Origin: a virus
DNA: 64,000 bases
Direction: 5' to 3' (one strand)
Virus record (IMG/VR): IMGVR_UViG_3300022890_000014
Location: 62,001-126,000 of that record
The position numbers and the translations under genes were made by a program. Of this stretch, positions 17,310-25,411 are shown one piece after another (positions within the stretch are counted from its first letter, which is position 1; each line of letters opens with the position of its first letter). Under the pieces are notes generated by a model, which saw only the letters and a list, made by a program, of their open reading frames with translations, was not told the origin of the DNA and ran no database searches.

Positions 17310-18209
17310 ATGAGTACAGGATCTCCAGAATACTTTCAGGTTCCAGTAGAAGGAGAGGTGGTTGATAGGTTAGCTGGCATAGCTTCTGATCTAAACCTTC
17401 CTGATGTAGCCTCTATTGTTAACGGAATATTGAAGGAAAAAATCTTTCAGATCACTGGTGAGAATCTAGCTAAACCAGTGGTTCAAAAACCAAGCGTAAG
17501 CCTTACGCAACCACAAAATCCCTCTGTCGATGTTATGAATCTAGCAGATGAGCTTATTGCTGCTTCATCGAATGATGGGATGCTCAGTAACTCTCTCGGT
17601 CCATCACTGAATAGTGAAGCCACTCTAAACGATCTTCCTAGTTCACTACAGAAGCAAGCGGCTACTTACGTTGCACCTGCTCCTACTCCAAATGACAACC
17701 AGGTAAATACTCAGGATAGCGAAATAAAGAACATGTTGATGTCTCTATCAAATGAAATCAGGACAATTGGAAGTAGAGTAGAGTCGATTGAAGGAGCACA
17801 GAAACCTGTCCCTTTCGTCCAAGCGGGGAAAAAATCTTCTAGACCTGAAGATTCTCCGCATTGGAGAGCCGATGGTGTTCCCCCAGGTTTGTATCCAAGA
17901 TGCGCAGAGACATTTGTGATGGACCCAACGGTTAAACCTGCTACAAGCGATAGATGCACTCCGTATACTCAGGTAAACAATGCCGAAGGTAGATCTATTC
18001 ATAGATTCCTTGGCTGGAGAAGCCCACCAAAGAAGACACAAGGAAGACAGGCTGCACCTGTTGTTAACCATAAGCTTCCACCTTCCATAAGGGAGGCCCC
18101 TGTAGCATGGCATCACTCTTCGATGTTTCCAGATCATAAATCTACCCAGGTAGAGTATCCCACTGATGACAAGAAGGGTAAACGAAGAATTTTCATTAGT
18201 CCTGGTTGA
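17310..18209 (+). CDS. Hypothetical protein with palindrome in coding sequence
   Basis: A 299-residue protein with start ATG behind ACGGAGAAATAAAAG. The N-terminal 50 residues are helical. A Pro-, Gln- and Ser-rich linker follows, and the C-terminal half is rich in Pro, His and Arg. A perfect palindrome at 17494-17508 is read as S-V-S-L-T-Q at the beginning of the linker, where sequence constraint should be low. No family is recognised. Confidence 0.75.
   Translation: MSTGSPEYFQVPVEGEVVDRLAGIASDLNLPDVASIVNGILKEKIFQITGENLAKPVVQKPSVSLTQPQNPSVDVMNLADELIAASSNDGMLSNSLGPSLNSEATLNDLPSSLQKQAATYVAPAPTPNDNQVNTQDSEIKNMLMSLSNEIRTIGSRVESIEGAQKPVPFVQAGKKSSRPEDSPHWRADGVPPGLYPRCAETFVMDPTVKPATSDRCTPYTQVNNAEGRSIHRFLGWRSPPKKTQGRQAAPVVNHKLPPSIREAPVAWHHSSMFPDHKSTQVEYPTDDKKGKRRIFISPG
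17494..17508. repeat. Palindrome copy inside a gene, perfect
   Basis: Perfect core with central C in the coding sequence, read S-V-S-L-T. Confidence 0.95.
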
Positions 18210-18233
18210 TGACTATGAGAAATCTGGTATAAG
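18206..18233 (+). promoter_or_regulatory. Promoter with extended -10
   Basis: TTGATG (18206-18211), 16 bases, then TATAAG (18228-18233) inside TGGTATAAG. It lies about 50 bases before the ATG at 18285. Confidence 0.55.
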
Positions 18234-18284
18234 TCTTCTGTAAGTGTTAGTCATATTAATTGCTAATTTGGAGAAGAAAAAAGC

Positions 18285-19703
18285 ATGCTGATGATTATTC
18301 GCAAGGAAGCCCAGAGGGCCAACCACATTAGAATTGGTGTACCTTCTGGGCAAGAGGTTGCTTCTACCAGAGTCAAAGGTAAGAAAGCTGCAATCAAGAA
18401 GCTTCCATTCTTTCAGTTCTGCAACACCGTAAGAAACGACCAGGGGTACTATGACCTTGACCATGAGATGCACGAAAAGATTGGTCCAGAGCCAGAGAGT
18501 TTTGGTCCTGTCTTTCTGACAAGCGACCATATCCATGAGTGTATCGAGTCTGGGTTTAGCTTTTGGAAAGGCCCAGGAGGAAAAGGAAAGCTATTTTGTG
18601 GTCGAGCCCTTAGTGTTTTCGACGAGGGTGTTATTCGCACTGGTAATGCCTCAAGAAGAAGAGGTGAAGACTTCTTTGACTTTGAATGTAATGCAAATGA
18701 ATGCCCTGACTTCAAAAGTGGTTCATGCGGCATCTTCACTAAGTACAAGTTTTTCCATCCAGAAACAATACGGTTTGGCGAGTGTGACATGACTATAAAG
18801 TCATACCGTGGAATGGGAGCAATGATAGGTTTCCTTTCTACCATCATGTCTACCGGACTATTCAAGATTGATGTTGAAAGAGGCATCATACATGGTCTCT
18901 CTAAGATACCAATCATGTTTGAGATGAGAGGAATGACCATTACTAACAATGGATACACCTCTAAGGCTTGGTATCCAACACCAGTTGTCTACAATGATAC
19001 AAAAAAGCCAGCACTACTTCTCGTAAAGAGTATAGCGGAAAGTATTGTAAAGCAGACCCAAAACCTGCTGGGTCCAGTAGTCTCCAATCAAGTAAGAATG
19101 ATTGAGGGAATCAAGTCAAATGAGAACATTGATCTTGAAGACTTCCTAGAGGTTATAGATGAGCCAGATAAAAAAGATAAAAAAACCCTTGACTATCCTC
19201 AAGAATCTGATAAGGTAAGTAAAGAGTTAGCTGATGCAGACAGAGCAATCAAGGAACAGCAGAATATAGAAGCAGCCAACATCAGTGCTCAAAAACTCAG
19301 AGATATGCAGGCCCCACAAGCAGCAGTCGAACAAGTTGTTCCAGAACCAGTGAAAACAGTAGCTCCTATACCAACACCAAGCGAGCCAACACCTGAACCA
19401 CAACAAGAGCAAGAATCAACACAGGAAGGTTTTCATATCTTCTCTGCTAACAATCAAGAGGGGACTATTAATAGATACCTTCTTGATCAATTAGAGAGTA
19501 GATTCATCCTGAAGGCAACATCAAAAGAGCATGGAACAATATCTGTTCTTTCTTGGGGTCCAAATCGCACAGAAATTGACATAGCCCTCTCTTCAAAGGA
19601 ACTTGCAGACAGGTTCGAGAAGTCAGGATGGAAGATTCCGAAGCTATTCTTTATGGCTGATGGCAGAGGACTTGACGTAGCATACGAGAAGTTGAGCAAA
19701 TGA
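18285..19703 (+). CDS. Gp3/RDF-like metal-binding protein
   Basis: A 472-residue protein starting behind TTTGGAGAAGAAAAAGC. It has a Cys cluster, FECNANECPDFKSGSCG, followed by a GFLSTIMSTGLF helix and a GIIHGLSKIPIMFEM strand region. I recall this arrangement from phage proteins annotated as recombination-directionality-factor-like (Gp3-like) or metal-binding. The C-terminal third is a Pro/Gln linker and a small domain (about 390-472). No integrase is visible, so a role in DNA replication or recombination is as likely as directionality control. Confidence 0.5.
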   Translation: MLMIIRKEAQRANHIRIGVPSGQEVASTRVKGKKAAIKKLPFFQFCNTVRNDQGYYDLDHEMHEKIGPEPESFGPVFLTSDHIHECIESGFSFWKGPGGKGKLFCGRALSVFDEGVIRTGNASRRRGEDFFDFECNANECPDFKSGSCGIFTKYKFFHPETIRFGECDMTIKSYRGMGAMIGFLSTIMSTGLFKIDVERGIIHGLSKIPIMFEMRGMTITNNGYTSKAWYPTPVVYNDTKKPALLLVKSIAESIVKQTQNLLGPVVSNQVRMIEGIKSNENIDLEDFLEVIDEPDKKDKKTLDYPQESDKVSKELADADRAIKEQQNIEAANISAQKLRDMQAPQAAVEQVVPEPVKTVAPIPTPSEPTPEPQQEQESTQEGFHIFSANNQEGTINRYLLDQLESRFILKATSKEHGTISVLSWGPNRTEIDIALSSKELADRFEKSGWKIPKLFFMADGRGLDVAYEKLSK

Positions 19704-19954
19704 CAAGAACAGGAAAATTGGTACAAGATACTCGCAAGAAAAGAATTTTGAAAGTAGAGTGTGCCAATTCGACTGTTATCATTATTGGCGCTAATGATAA
19801 CATCGCAAACATCCTAGAAGGTGGAGCCTTGGTTGACGGTAAAGCGCCTATGCAATTGCGTTGCATACATGAAATAGATTGGGTTGAAGGAGAAATCAAC
19901 CTAATCAGTAAGAAGAAACTGTTTCCTCCAGTTCTAAACGAAGAGGTTGCGTAA
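19700..19954 (+). CDS. Small hypothetical protein
   Basis: An 84-residue basic protein whose ATG overlaps the upstream stop (ATGA). It looks beta-rich and ends in Ala-stop supplied by the palindrome at 19949-19963. It lies directly before the ParB-like gene. No family is recognised. Confidence 0.75.
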   Translation: MTRTGKLVQDTRKKRILKVECANSTVIIIGANDNIANILEGGALVDGKAPMQLRCIHEIDWVEGEINLISKKKLFPPVLNEEVA

Positions 19955-19963
19955 GCCTTACGC
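19949..19963. repeat. Palindrome copy, perfect
   Basis: Perfect core with central C. It ends the 84-residue gene and lies 22 bases before the ParB-like start codon, so it could serve autoregulation. Confidence 0.95.
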
Positions 19964-19985
19964 ACCAATAACGGAGAAGTCTAGA

Positions 19986-21620
19986 ATGACAATCGCTAAG
20001 AAAATCCTAACCACATGCACCCCCGAACAATTGATTATCGTCAGCAACATTAAGTCCGGTGAACTCAAAAACGTCGAGAGCCTTGGCCGCACGATGCTGC
20101 CACCCACGGGACAGAAGGTTCCACTGCTTGTTTTCCAGGTTGCTGATGATCTCAAAGTCATCTATGCTGCTCTTAAAGAAAGAGGGGTTGAACTAGAAGA
20201 TCTCTTGGTAGAACTCAAAGATCTCGATAAAGAGACCGAGAAGACCGACTACGAAGAGTTAGAACGTATGATTGAGGGTGTCCGAGCTAATATAAAATTG
20301 ATGGAACAAGACCTCGAAATCCTTGAAGAAGTGGAAGACCCCGAAAATACCTACCGTATTGTTGATGGTCATCGCCGCTTCACCGCTGGTGTCTTCATTG
20401 GTCTCTCAAGCTTCGATATTATCATCCATCCCGCAGAAGCCGACCCATCAAAGGTCATCACTGACCAGATGATTTTGGGTATGCAACAAGAAACCCTGTC
20501 AAAACTCGACGAAGCCCGTACCTACCGCAACCTTCGCAGCTTAGGCAAAACACAAGACGAAATCATCAAAGATACTGGTAATGCCGTTAAGCGTTCCACT
20601 ATCCTTCAGCGTGGCAAAATCCTCGACGTTTATGAAAGAGTTGAGCAGTTCCCACAAGCTAACGAAGAAGCTAGCGTCTTCCTCGATGCAATCGATAACG
20701 ATTCTTTCAAAGTCCAGATTCTCACCAAAATGGGTCAGTATCTCGAAGAAGATGATGTCGCCGATTCTGGCTGGTTGTGGATGATTGAACTCGCTAACAC
20801 AGGCGTTTCCGGTGAAAACTTCGCCACACAATGCAACGATAAATTCGGTGCAAAAGCTGGCCCGACCTCAACTGCAAAGAGCACTGAAGAAGGTGGAATC
20901 AAGACCGCTGGTGGTGTTCGTAAACGCAATGCTTCTGAAATCGAAAAGACATGCAAGTTCTGGCAAAACCTCGCAACCGCCGGACTCGAAAACAGAGCCG
21001 AAAAAGGAGATGCCTGTAATATCTCCAAGATCGATCAGGCTCGCGTCGAGTACGCTGCTTTGCAAGCAGAATGCGATCTCGGTGGAGAAGAGCCTCCAGT
21101 ACCCGAAAGCTTCAAGAAAGCTGCTGAGTACATGAAGAAGCAAGAAAAAGCTGCTGAAGTCAAAGACAAGGAAGCTAAGGCCGCTCTTAAGACCGAAGCA
21201 TCGAAAGAAAAGAAAGAAGCCGCCTCTGCTGAGAAAGAGAAGAAAAAACTCATTATCGATGAGTTCAAGAATCTCTACAAGCTTGATGTCAAAGCTGTCG
21301 AAACCACAATCAAGGCAAACAACGCCAAGATTACCAAGCTCAACGAAAAGATCACAACAGAGAAAGATGAAACCAAACTCAAGAGAGCAACTGGGGAACT
21401 CGAAAAAGCAGTGAATATGCAACTTGTCTTAGACAAGAAGCTTGCTAGCGCTAAAGAGTCTCACGAAGCGTCTAAACCCGAATGGCTGAAAGAAGACGAA
21501 GCCAAGAAGGAAAAAGCCAGAATCGAACGTGAAGCCAAGAAAGCTGACGAAGCTCTCGAAGCTGCCTCTAAGCCAGTCGTCGTCGAAGCTCCAGAAGCTC
21601 CAGAAGCTCCAGTCGAATAA
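19986..21620 (+). CDS. Orphan ParB-like DNA-binding protein
   Basis: ATG at 19986 follows ACGGAGAAGTCTAGA; an upstream frame beginning MRKPYA is a by-product of the palindrome. The 544-residue protein has the ParB/Srx-type N-domain: VDGHRRFTAG (127-136) corresponds to the ParB GERRxxA box and MQQETL (166-171) to the ENxQRxDL box. The latter leads into a helix-turn-helix-like region (about 188-211). A charged helical insertion (about 60-118) precedes the GHRR box, and a long Lys/Glu-rich coiled coil (about 395-530) ends in an EAPEAP tail. Known ParB and Noc proteins load on palindromes as CTP-dependent clamps. No ParA partner is visible. Its C-ending codons differ from the neighbours and resemble those of the capsid genes, which suggests high expression. 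A strong terminator follows. Confidence 0.75.
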   Translation: MTIAKKILTTCTPEQLIIVSNIKSGELKNVESLGRTMLPPTGQKVPLLVFQVADDLKVIYAALKERGVELEDLLVELKDLDKETEKTDYEELERMIEGVRANIKLMEQDLEILEEVEDPENTYRIVDGHRRFTAGVFIGLSSFDIIIHPAEADPSKVITDQMILGMQQETLSKLDEARTYRNLRSLGKTQDEIIKDTGNAVKRSTILQRGKILDVYERVEQFPQANEEASVFLDAIDNDSFKVQILTKMGQYLEEDDVADSGWLWMIELANTGVSGENFATQCNDKFGAKAGPTSTAKSTEEGGIKTAGGVRKRNASEIEKTCKFWQNLATAGLENRAEKGDACNISKIDQARVEYAALQAECDLGGEEPPVPESFKKAAEYMKKQEKAAEVKDKEAKAALKTEASKEKKEAASAEKEKKKLIIDEFKNLYKLDVKAVETTIKANNAKITKLNEKITTEKDETKLKRATGELEKAVNMQLVLDKKLASAKESHEASKPEWLKEDEAKKEKARIEREAKKADEALEAASKPVVVEAPEAPEAPVE

Positions 21621-21666
21621 GTTTGTACTAGCCAATGGCTAGTTGGTTCTAGAAACAGCAAAGAAG

Positions 21667-21696
21667 AGGGCGGTCCACATGGTCGCCCTTTTTTTA
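21667..21696 (+). terminator. Intrinsic terminator
   Basis: AGGGCG (21667-21672) pairs with CGCCCT (21684-21689), followed by eight T. A second inverted repeat, ACTAGCC/GGCTAGT, lies at 21627-21643. The next gene starts only 11 bases after the T-run. Confidence 0.85.
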
Positions 21697-21706
21697 TGGG
21701 GATGTA

Positions 21707-22306
21707 ATGAAACTAATAGTTGTGGAGGGTGTGAGAGGAGTTGGCAAGGATACATTTGCTGAAGTTCTCGCAGATGAGCTTCGCTCAGAAGGTGTCAATG
21801 TAATAATGTCAACTGAGCCTACTGAGGGCTTATATGGAGGGAGAGCTTTATTCAGAACTTCAAGAGGCTACAATGATGTTGAGACATCACTCTTGTTCTT
21901 CCTTGATAGAAAAACTCACATAGAAGACCTAAAAAAGATATGTCCACCGGATGGGATAGCAATCATCGTAAGGTACTCACTCAGTACATATGTATATCAG
22001 GATGATAAAAGTCTTACCGAGATGTTGCACAAAAGAATAGACAAGCCCGATTTCACTGTTCTGCTTGATTCAGATTTTGATACGTGGAAAGGAATCAACT
22101 CACGAAGCTCTAGTACAGGAGACAGAGCAAAACTTCGCTCAAGTGACATGGACGAAGAGAGATACACAAAGTATCGCAAGCTGTACATGGATGGTGTTAA
22201 ATCTCCGAACTTAACCAAAAAATATGTTGTCATTAATGCCTTCAACGATGTTAGCAAGATGGTTGAGAAGGTATGGGTTGACATGCTAGAACTAATAGGA
22301 AAGTAA
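21707..22306 (+). CDS. Thymidylate-kinase-like protein
   Basis: This 199-residue protein matches the size of dTMP kinases. It shows a P-loop, EGVRGVGKDT (7-16), the FLDRKTHIEDLKK helix equivalent to the family DRxxH segment, and an RYSLSTYVYQ element matching the RYxxSxxAYQ nucleotide-binding motif. It should phosphorylate dTMP to dTDP with ATP. It begins behind GGGGATGTA immediately after a terminator, and its stop abuts the next ATG. Confidence 0.82.
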   Translation: MKLIVVEGVRGVGKDTFAEVLADELRSEGVNVIMSTEPTEGLYGGRALFRTSRGYNDVETSLLFFLDRKTHIEDLKKICPPDGIAIIVRYSLSTYVYQDDKSLTEMLHKRIDKPDFTVLLDSDFDTWKGINSRSSSTGDRAKLRSSDMDEERYTKYRKLYMDGVKSPNLTKKYVVINAFNDVSKMVEKVWVDMLELIGK

Positions 22307-22636
22307 ATGGTTGCACTAGATAAGTTTGCTGAAGAGAAAAGCAGAGCATTAATGTTGGCAAAGTCTAGTATCACCCAGGAAGCTGGTAATAAAAAGGTGA
22401 TGACTAGTCTGGAATCAGCTATTCATAATGTATTAGCAAAGAAACCATCGTCACATATTTGCATACCAAGCTTCATGTCTGGTATAGCCATACATGCCAA
22501 GGATGAAGAACTGGTAACAGCAAAGAAAGTTATCGGACCACTCATACACGACATGATTGATAGAGGTCATATCAAAAGACATGATACTATCGATGCATAC
22601 GTTAGAGGGTATAAGTTTATAGACTGGGAAATCTAA
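22307..22636 (+). CDS. Small hypothetical protein
   Basis: A 109-residue protein whose ATG directly follows the stop of the kinase. It has a helical N-terminus and a C-terminal half that could form a winged-helix-like unit; no firm motif. It precedes a perfect palindrome. Confidence 0.7.
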   Translation: MVALDKFAEEKSRALMLAKSSITQEAGNKKVMTSLESAIHNVLAKKPSSHICIPSFMSGIAIHAKDEELVTAKKVIGPLIHDMIDRGHIKRHDTIDAYVRGYKFIDWEI

Positions 22637-22660
22637 GCTCAAACCGTGTGTGTTCTCTGT

Positions 22661-22675
22661 GCGTAAGCCTTACGC
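22661..22675. repeat. Palindrome copy, perfect
   Basis: Perfect core with central C, followed six bases later by eight T. This is one of the few copies that could double as a weak terminator. Confidence 0.95.
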
Positions 22676-22702
22676 ACTAACTTTTTTTTCAAGGAGAAAC
22701 TA

Positions 22703-23917
22703 ATGACAGCTGTATCTGAGTTCTTAGAGAAATACAAAGACTTTACTCCGTGGAGTACCACCAAGATCGCTGCAACTCAATGCCCCTATTATACAAACAA
22801 GGTGACATCACTAGGACATGGAGACACCTTTAAAGACCTTGATGTTGTAAATGTGTTTGCGAATGAGTATCTTGAAGGTGGACTAACTGTACATGACATG
22901 ATGGAAAACTGGAATCGACATCATGTATACGGTGATAGACTTAAAACTGCTGGCGAAATGCTTGCCAGTAAGAAGCTCTCCACCGATGAGATGTTGTTGT
23001 GCTCTAGACAGTACAAAAAGACAAAGAACCACTTCCAGTACAATGAAGATGGTACTCCGAAGTTCGATGGTGGCAAGGTCTTACTTATCGAAGAGTACGT
23101 CGGTTTAGATAAGGACGGCAATCCAACAACCAATCCAGATGAGGTATTCTTCGGAGGAACTATGGATCTTGTCCAAGGTGAGCAGGACGGCGAGATCCTG
23201 ATCACTGATTATAAAAGACAGTTCAACATCCTGTCCGAGACTGACATCGCTAAGAAGTTCCAAACAAAAGTGTACTTGTGTATCTTAGCAAGAATGTTCA
23301 ACGCCACCAAGGTCACATTCCGAATGTACTTCCTTCGATGGAATACATGGAGAGATGTCTCTGTATCTGGCATCGAAGCTGCATTGTGGTGGGATGAGAT
23401 CTGTGATGTTGCTGAAGCAAGACAAAGCCTGATAGAGACGTGGAAAGACAATCCAATCGCAATCCCTGGAGACTTCTGCTCATTATGCTTCTTTGCCAAC
23501 GAGTGCCCTGCGTTGTCTCTTGATTCTTCGGAAACAGGAGTTATTAGAAACTCTGTCGATGCAAGCATAGCTGCTGGTCTTCTTCTCATTGGAAAGAAGC
23601 GTGTCTCTGAGGGTGAAAGACTTCTCAAGGCTTGGTGTTCCAACAATGGTAATGTGCAAATAGGAGACTCATACTTTGGGTATCATGTGTCTGAGAATCC
23701 TTCTTGGAATGTTACTAATCATGAAGAGTTTGACAAGATTGTCTCTGGTCAAAACAGTAAGCCTCAAGCATACAAGAACTACAAGAGCGATAAGCTAAAA
23801 TCAATCATGAAAAAGGCAGAAAAGGAAGCTGCAAAAGGAAAGCCAGAACTTCTATCAAGTCTATCAGAGCATGTGAATCCATTCTACAAAACCACATTCA
23901 AAGCTAAAAAGGCGTAG
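22703..23917 (+). CDS. Cas4/AddB-like PD-(D/E)XK nuclease with Fe-S cluster
   Basis: A 404-residue RecB-family nuclease. Visible motifs are GGTMDLV near 150, DYKRQ near 168 (the D...ExK-type core) and QTKVY near 187 (the QxxxY motif). Cys27 together with Cys259, Cys262 and Cys268 (C-x2-C-x5-C) matches the four-cysteine iron-sulphur arrangement of Cas4 and AddB nucleases. It should resect DNA ends or process recombination intermediates. ATG at 22703 follows AAGGAGAAACTA. There is no CRISPR array or Cas1 nearby, so a repair or replication role is favoured. Confidence 0.8.
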   Translation: MTAVSEFLEKYKDFTPWSTTKIAATQCPYYTNKVTSLGHGDTFKDLDVVNVFANEYLEGGLTVHDMMENWNRHHVYGDRLKTAGEMLASKKLSTDEMLLCSRQYKKTKNHFQYNEDGTPKFDGGKVLLIEEYVGLDKDGNPTTNPDEVFFGGTMDLVQGEQDGEILITDYKRQFNILSETDIAKKFQTKVYLCILARMFNATKVTFRMYFLRWNTWRDVSVSGIEAALWWDEICDVAEARQSLIETWKDNPIAIPGDFCSLCFFANECPALSLDSSETGVIRNSVDASIAAGLLLIGKKRVSEGERLLKAWCSNNGNVQIGDSYFGYHVSENPSWNVTNHEEFDKIVSGQNSKPQAYKNYKSDKLKSIMKKAEKEAAKGKPELLSSLSEHVNPFYKTTFKAKKA

Positions 23918-23919
23918 CC

Positions 23920-24453
23920 ATGAAGAAAGCTCCCATCAACAAACTTCTTGTGCTAGGTGATAACGTTCTTGTCAGAGTGGTTCCACCAAAAAAGGTTTTG
24001 TCTTACGGTATCATCATTCCTGGCGAGATTGACGATACTACTCTCTCTCATTCAAGATGTGTTCAGATTATAGCTATCGGTGAAGGCAAGCGCGTTAAGT
24101 ATAAAACTGACAAGCTGTGGGTCGAAGGAACTCACAGATGGAGAGATGTAGTTCATGAGTTGCCAGCAGGCAAGCCAAGCAAGAAATATGTTGAAGCATT
24201 AGAGGTTGGCAAATTCTACATCATGGCACATCCTTTCTGTGCCAATGTACGCATTGAAGTGCGCACTGTTCCAGAAGCTATTGCGAAACTCTTTCATGAT
24301 GATGAAGTCAACGTTGTTGATGGTGTGAAAGAATACAGTGTCGGAATACTCCAAGCCAACGAGTTAACACTTGCTATTGAACTCGAAGAGTGCGAGACTG
24401 AACACCATATCATGCAATACGTAGAGTACGGAAAACAAATATCTATAGGATAG
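23920..24453 (+). CDS. GroES-like co-chaperonin fold protein
   Basis: A 177-residue protein. Its first half has the order LGDNVLVRVVPPKK ... YGIIIPGEID ... VQIIAIGEGK, which resembles Cpn10/GroES (LGDRVLV ... GIILP ... VVAVGxGK). A 60-residue C-terminal extension is not typical. By family knowledge it could cap the host GroEL during capsid-protein folding. It begins three bases after the nuclease stop. Confidence 0.5.
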   Translation: MKKAPINKLLVLGDNVLVRVVPPKKVLSYGIIIPGEIDDTTLSHSRCVQIIAIGEGKRVKYKTDKLWVEGTHRWRDVVHELPAGKPSKKYVEALEVGKFYIMAHPFCANVRIEVRTVPEAIAKLFHDDEVNVVDGVKEYSVGILQANELTLAIELEECETEHHIMQYVEYGKQISIG

Positions 24454-24457
24454 TGCT

Positions 24458-24889
24458 ATGAGCATTGTGAGGTCTGATGCTATGACTCTGTTGAGGTTGG
24501 CTTTTAGTAAGATGTTGTGGATTTATGTATGCAGTATCACCAGAGATAAAGATGAGAGAGTTGAGATACATTCTCATACACTACATACAATAGATCATAT
24601 GTGCGCGAACAGGTATTCTATACCGAACAAAGTATGGACCAGGAGAGATGCAAAGAGAGTTCTTACATACATTGAGAATATAATGCCTGAGAAGAAACGG
24701 CATCTTCTTGATCAGGCTATAGCAAAAATTGATTCAGAGGATGTAACTTTTGAGAGGAAGTCAGATCTTCACGAATCCAGAGAAAACAAATCTGTTGACA
24801 AATCGTATGAATTGAGAGATCATACAAAGGTAGCATACGGAATCACCGCTGAATCGATAAGAAAAGAGATAGGCACCTGTTCTAAGTAG
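24458..24889 (+). CDS. Hypothetical protein
   Basis: A 143-residue basic helical protein with no recognised motif, starting five bases after the upstream stop. It is the last gene before an intrinsic terminator. Confidence 0.75.
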   Translation: MSIVRSDAMTLLRLAFSKMLWIYVCSITRDKDERVEIHSHTLHTIDHMCANRYSIPNKVWTRRDAKRVLTYIENIMPEKKRHLLDQAIAKIDSEDVTFERKSDLHESRENKSVDKSYELRDHTKVAYGITAESIRKEIGTCSK

Positions 24890-24916
24890 AGGCTGTCTGT
24901 CATAAAAACATTAATT

Positions 24917-24946
24917 TGCGGAGTTAGCACCTTCGCATTTTTTTTT
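24917..24946 (+). terminator. Intrinsic terminator abutting a ribosome binding site
   Basis: TGCGGAG (24917-24923) pairs with CTTCGCA (24931-24937) with one G-T pair, followed by nine T. The T-run runs directly into AGGAGATACTA and the ATG at 24958. Confidence 0.8.
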
Positions 24947-24957
24947 AGGAGATACTA

Positions 24958-25353
24958 ATGAGAAAAGGATCAGTAAGCACCAAGAGAGAGCTTAAACAAA
25001 ACGTCCAAGGCAAGTGGAGAGAAAAGACTATCCATGAGCATGCTCACGATGGCATCTCATTTATTCTCAAGAAGCTCAACGAAGAAGATGGCGTACAGTA
25101 TCATCTGTGCAGAGAGAAAGAGACAGTCGAAGGTAAGCCTGAAACTGCGAAATACATGAACCAGTTCACTGTAAATGGTGATGAGAAAGCTATGTCTGTA
25201 ACTGGTAACGCTGTTGTATCTTGGTTCGATATGGAAGGCAATCATCACGATAGAAAAACCAAAGTCACATACAAGTTTACTGGGTATATAGGAAGAGATA
25301 ATCTGCATCAGAACACACTGATAGTAGAAGAATACGAAGTCGATGGAATCTAG
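24958..25353 (+). CDS. Hypothetical protein
   Basis: A 131-residue protein with alternating beta strands, possibly a small beta-barrel. No family is recognised. It starts behind AGGAGATACTA, which overlaps the T-run of a terminator. Confidence 0.75.
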   Translation: MRKGSVSTKRELKQNVQGKWREKTIHEHAHDGISFILKKLNEEDGVQYHLCREKETVEGKPETAKYMNQFTVNGDEKAMSVTGNAVVSWFDMEGNHHDRKTKVTYKFTGYIGRDNLHQNTLIVEEYEVDGI

Positions 25354-25358
25354 TGTTT

Positions 25359-25373
25359 GCGTAAGCCTTACGC
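25359..25373. repeat. Palindrome copy, perfect
   Basis: Perfect core with central C, five bases after a stop codon. T6 follows about 14 bases later. Confidence 0.95.
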
Positions 25374-25411
25374 ATGGACTGATATAACTTTTTTAGCATG
25401 GAGAATGTCAA

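Noticed and set aside
22703-23917. Cas4 as evidence of a CRISPR system
   Set aside because: No repeats with regular short spacers and no other cas gene are present in the window.
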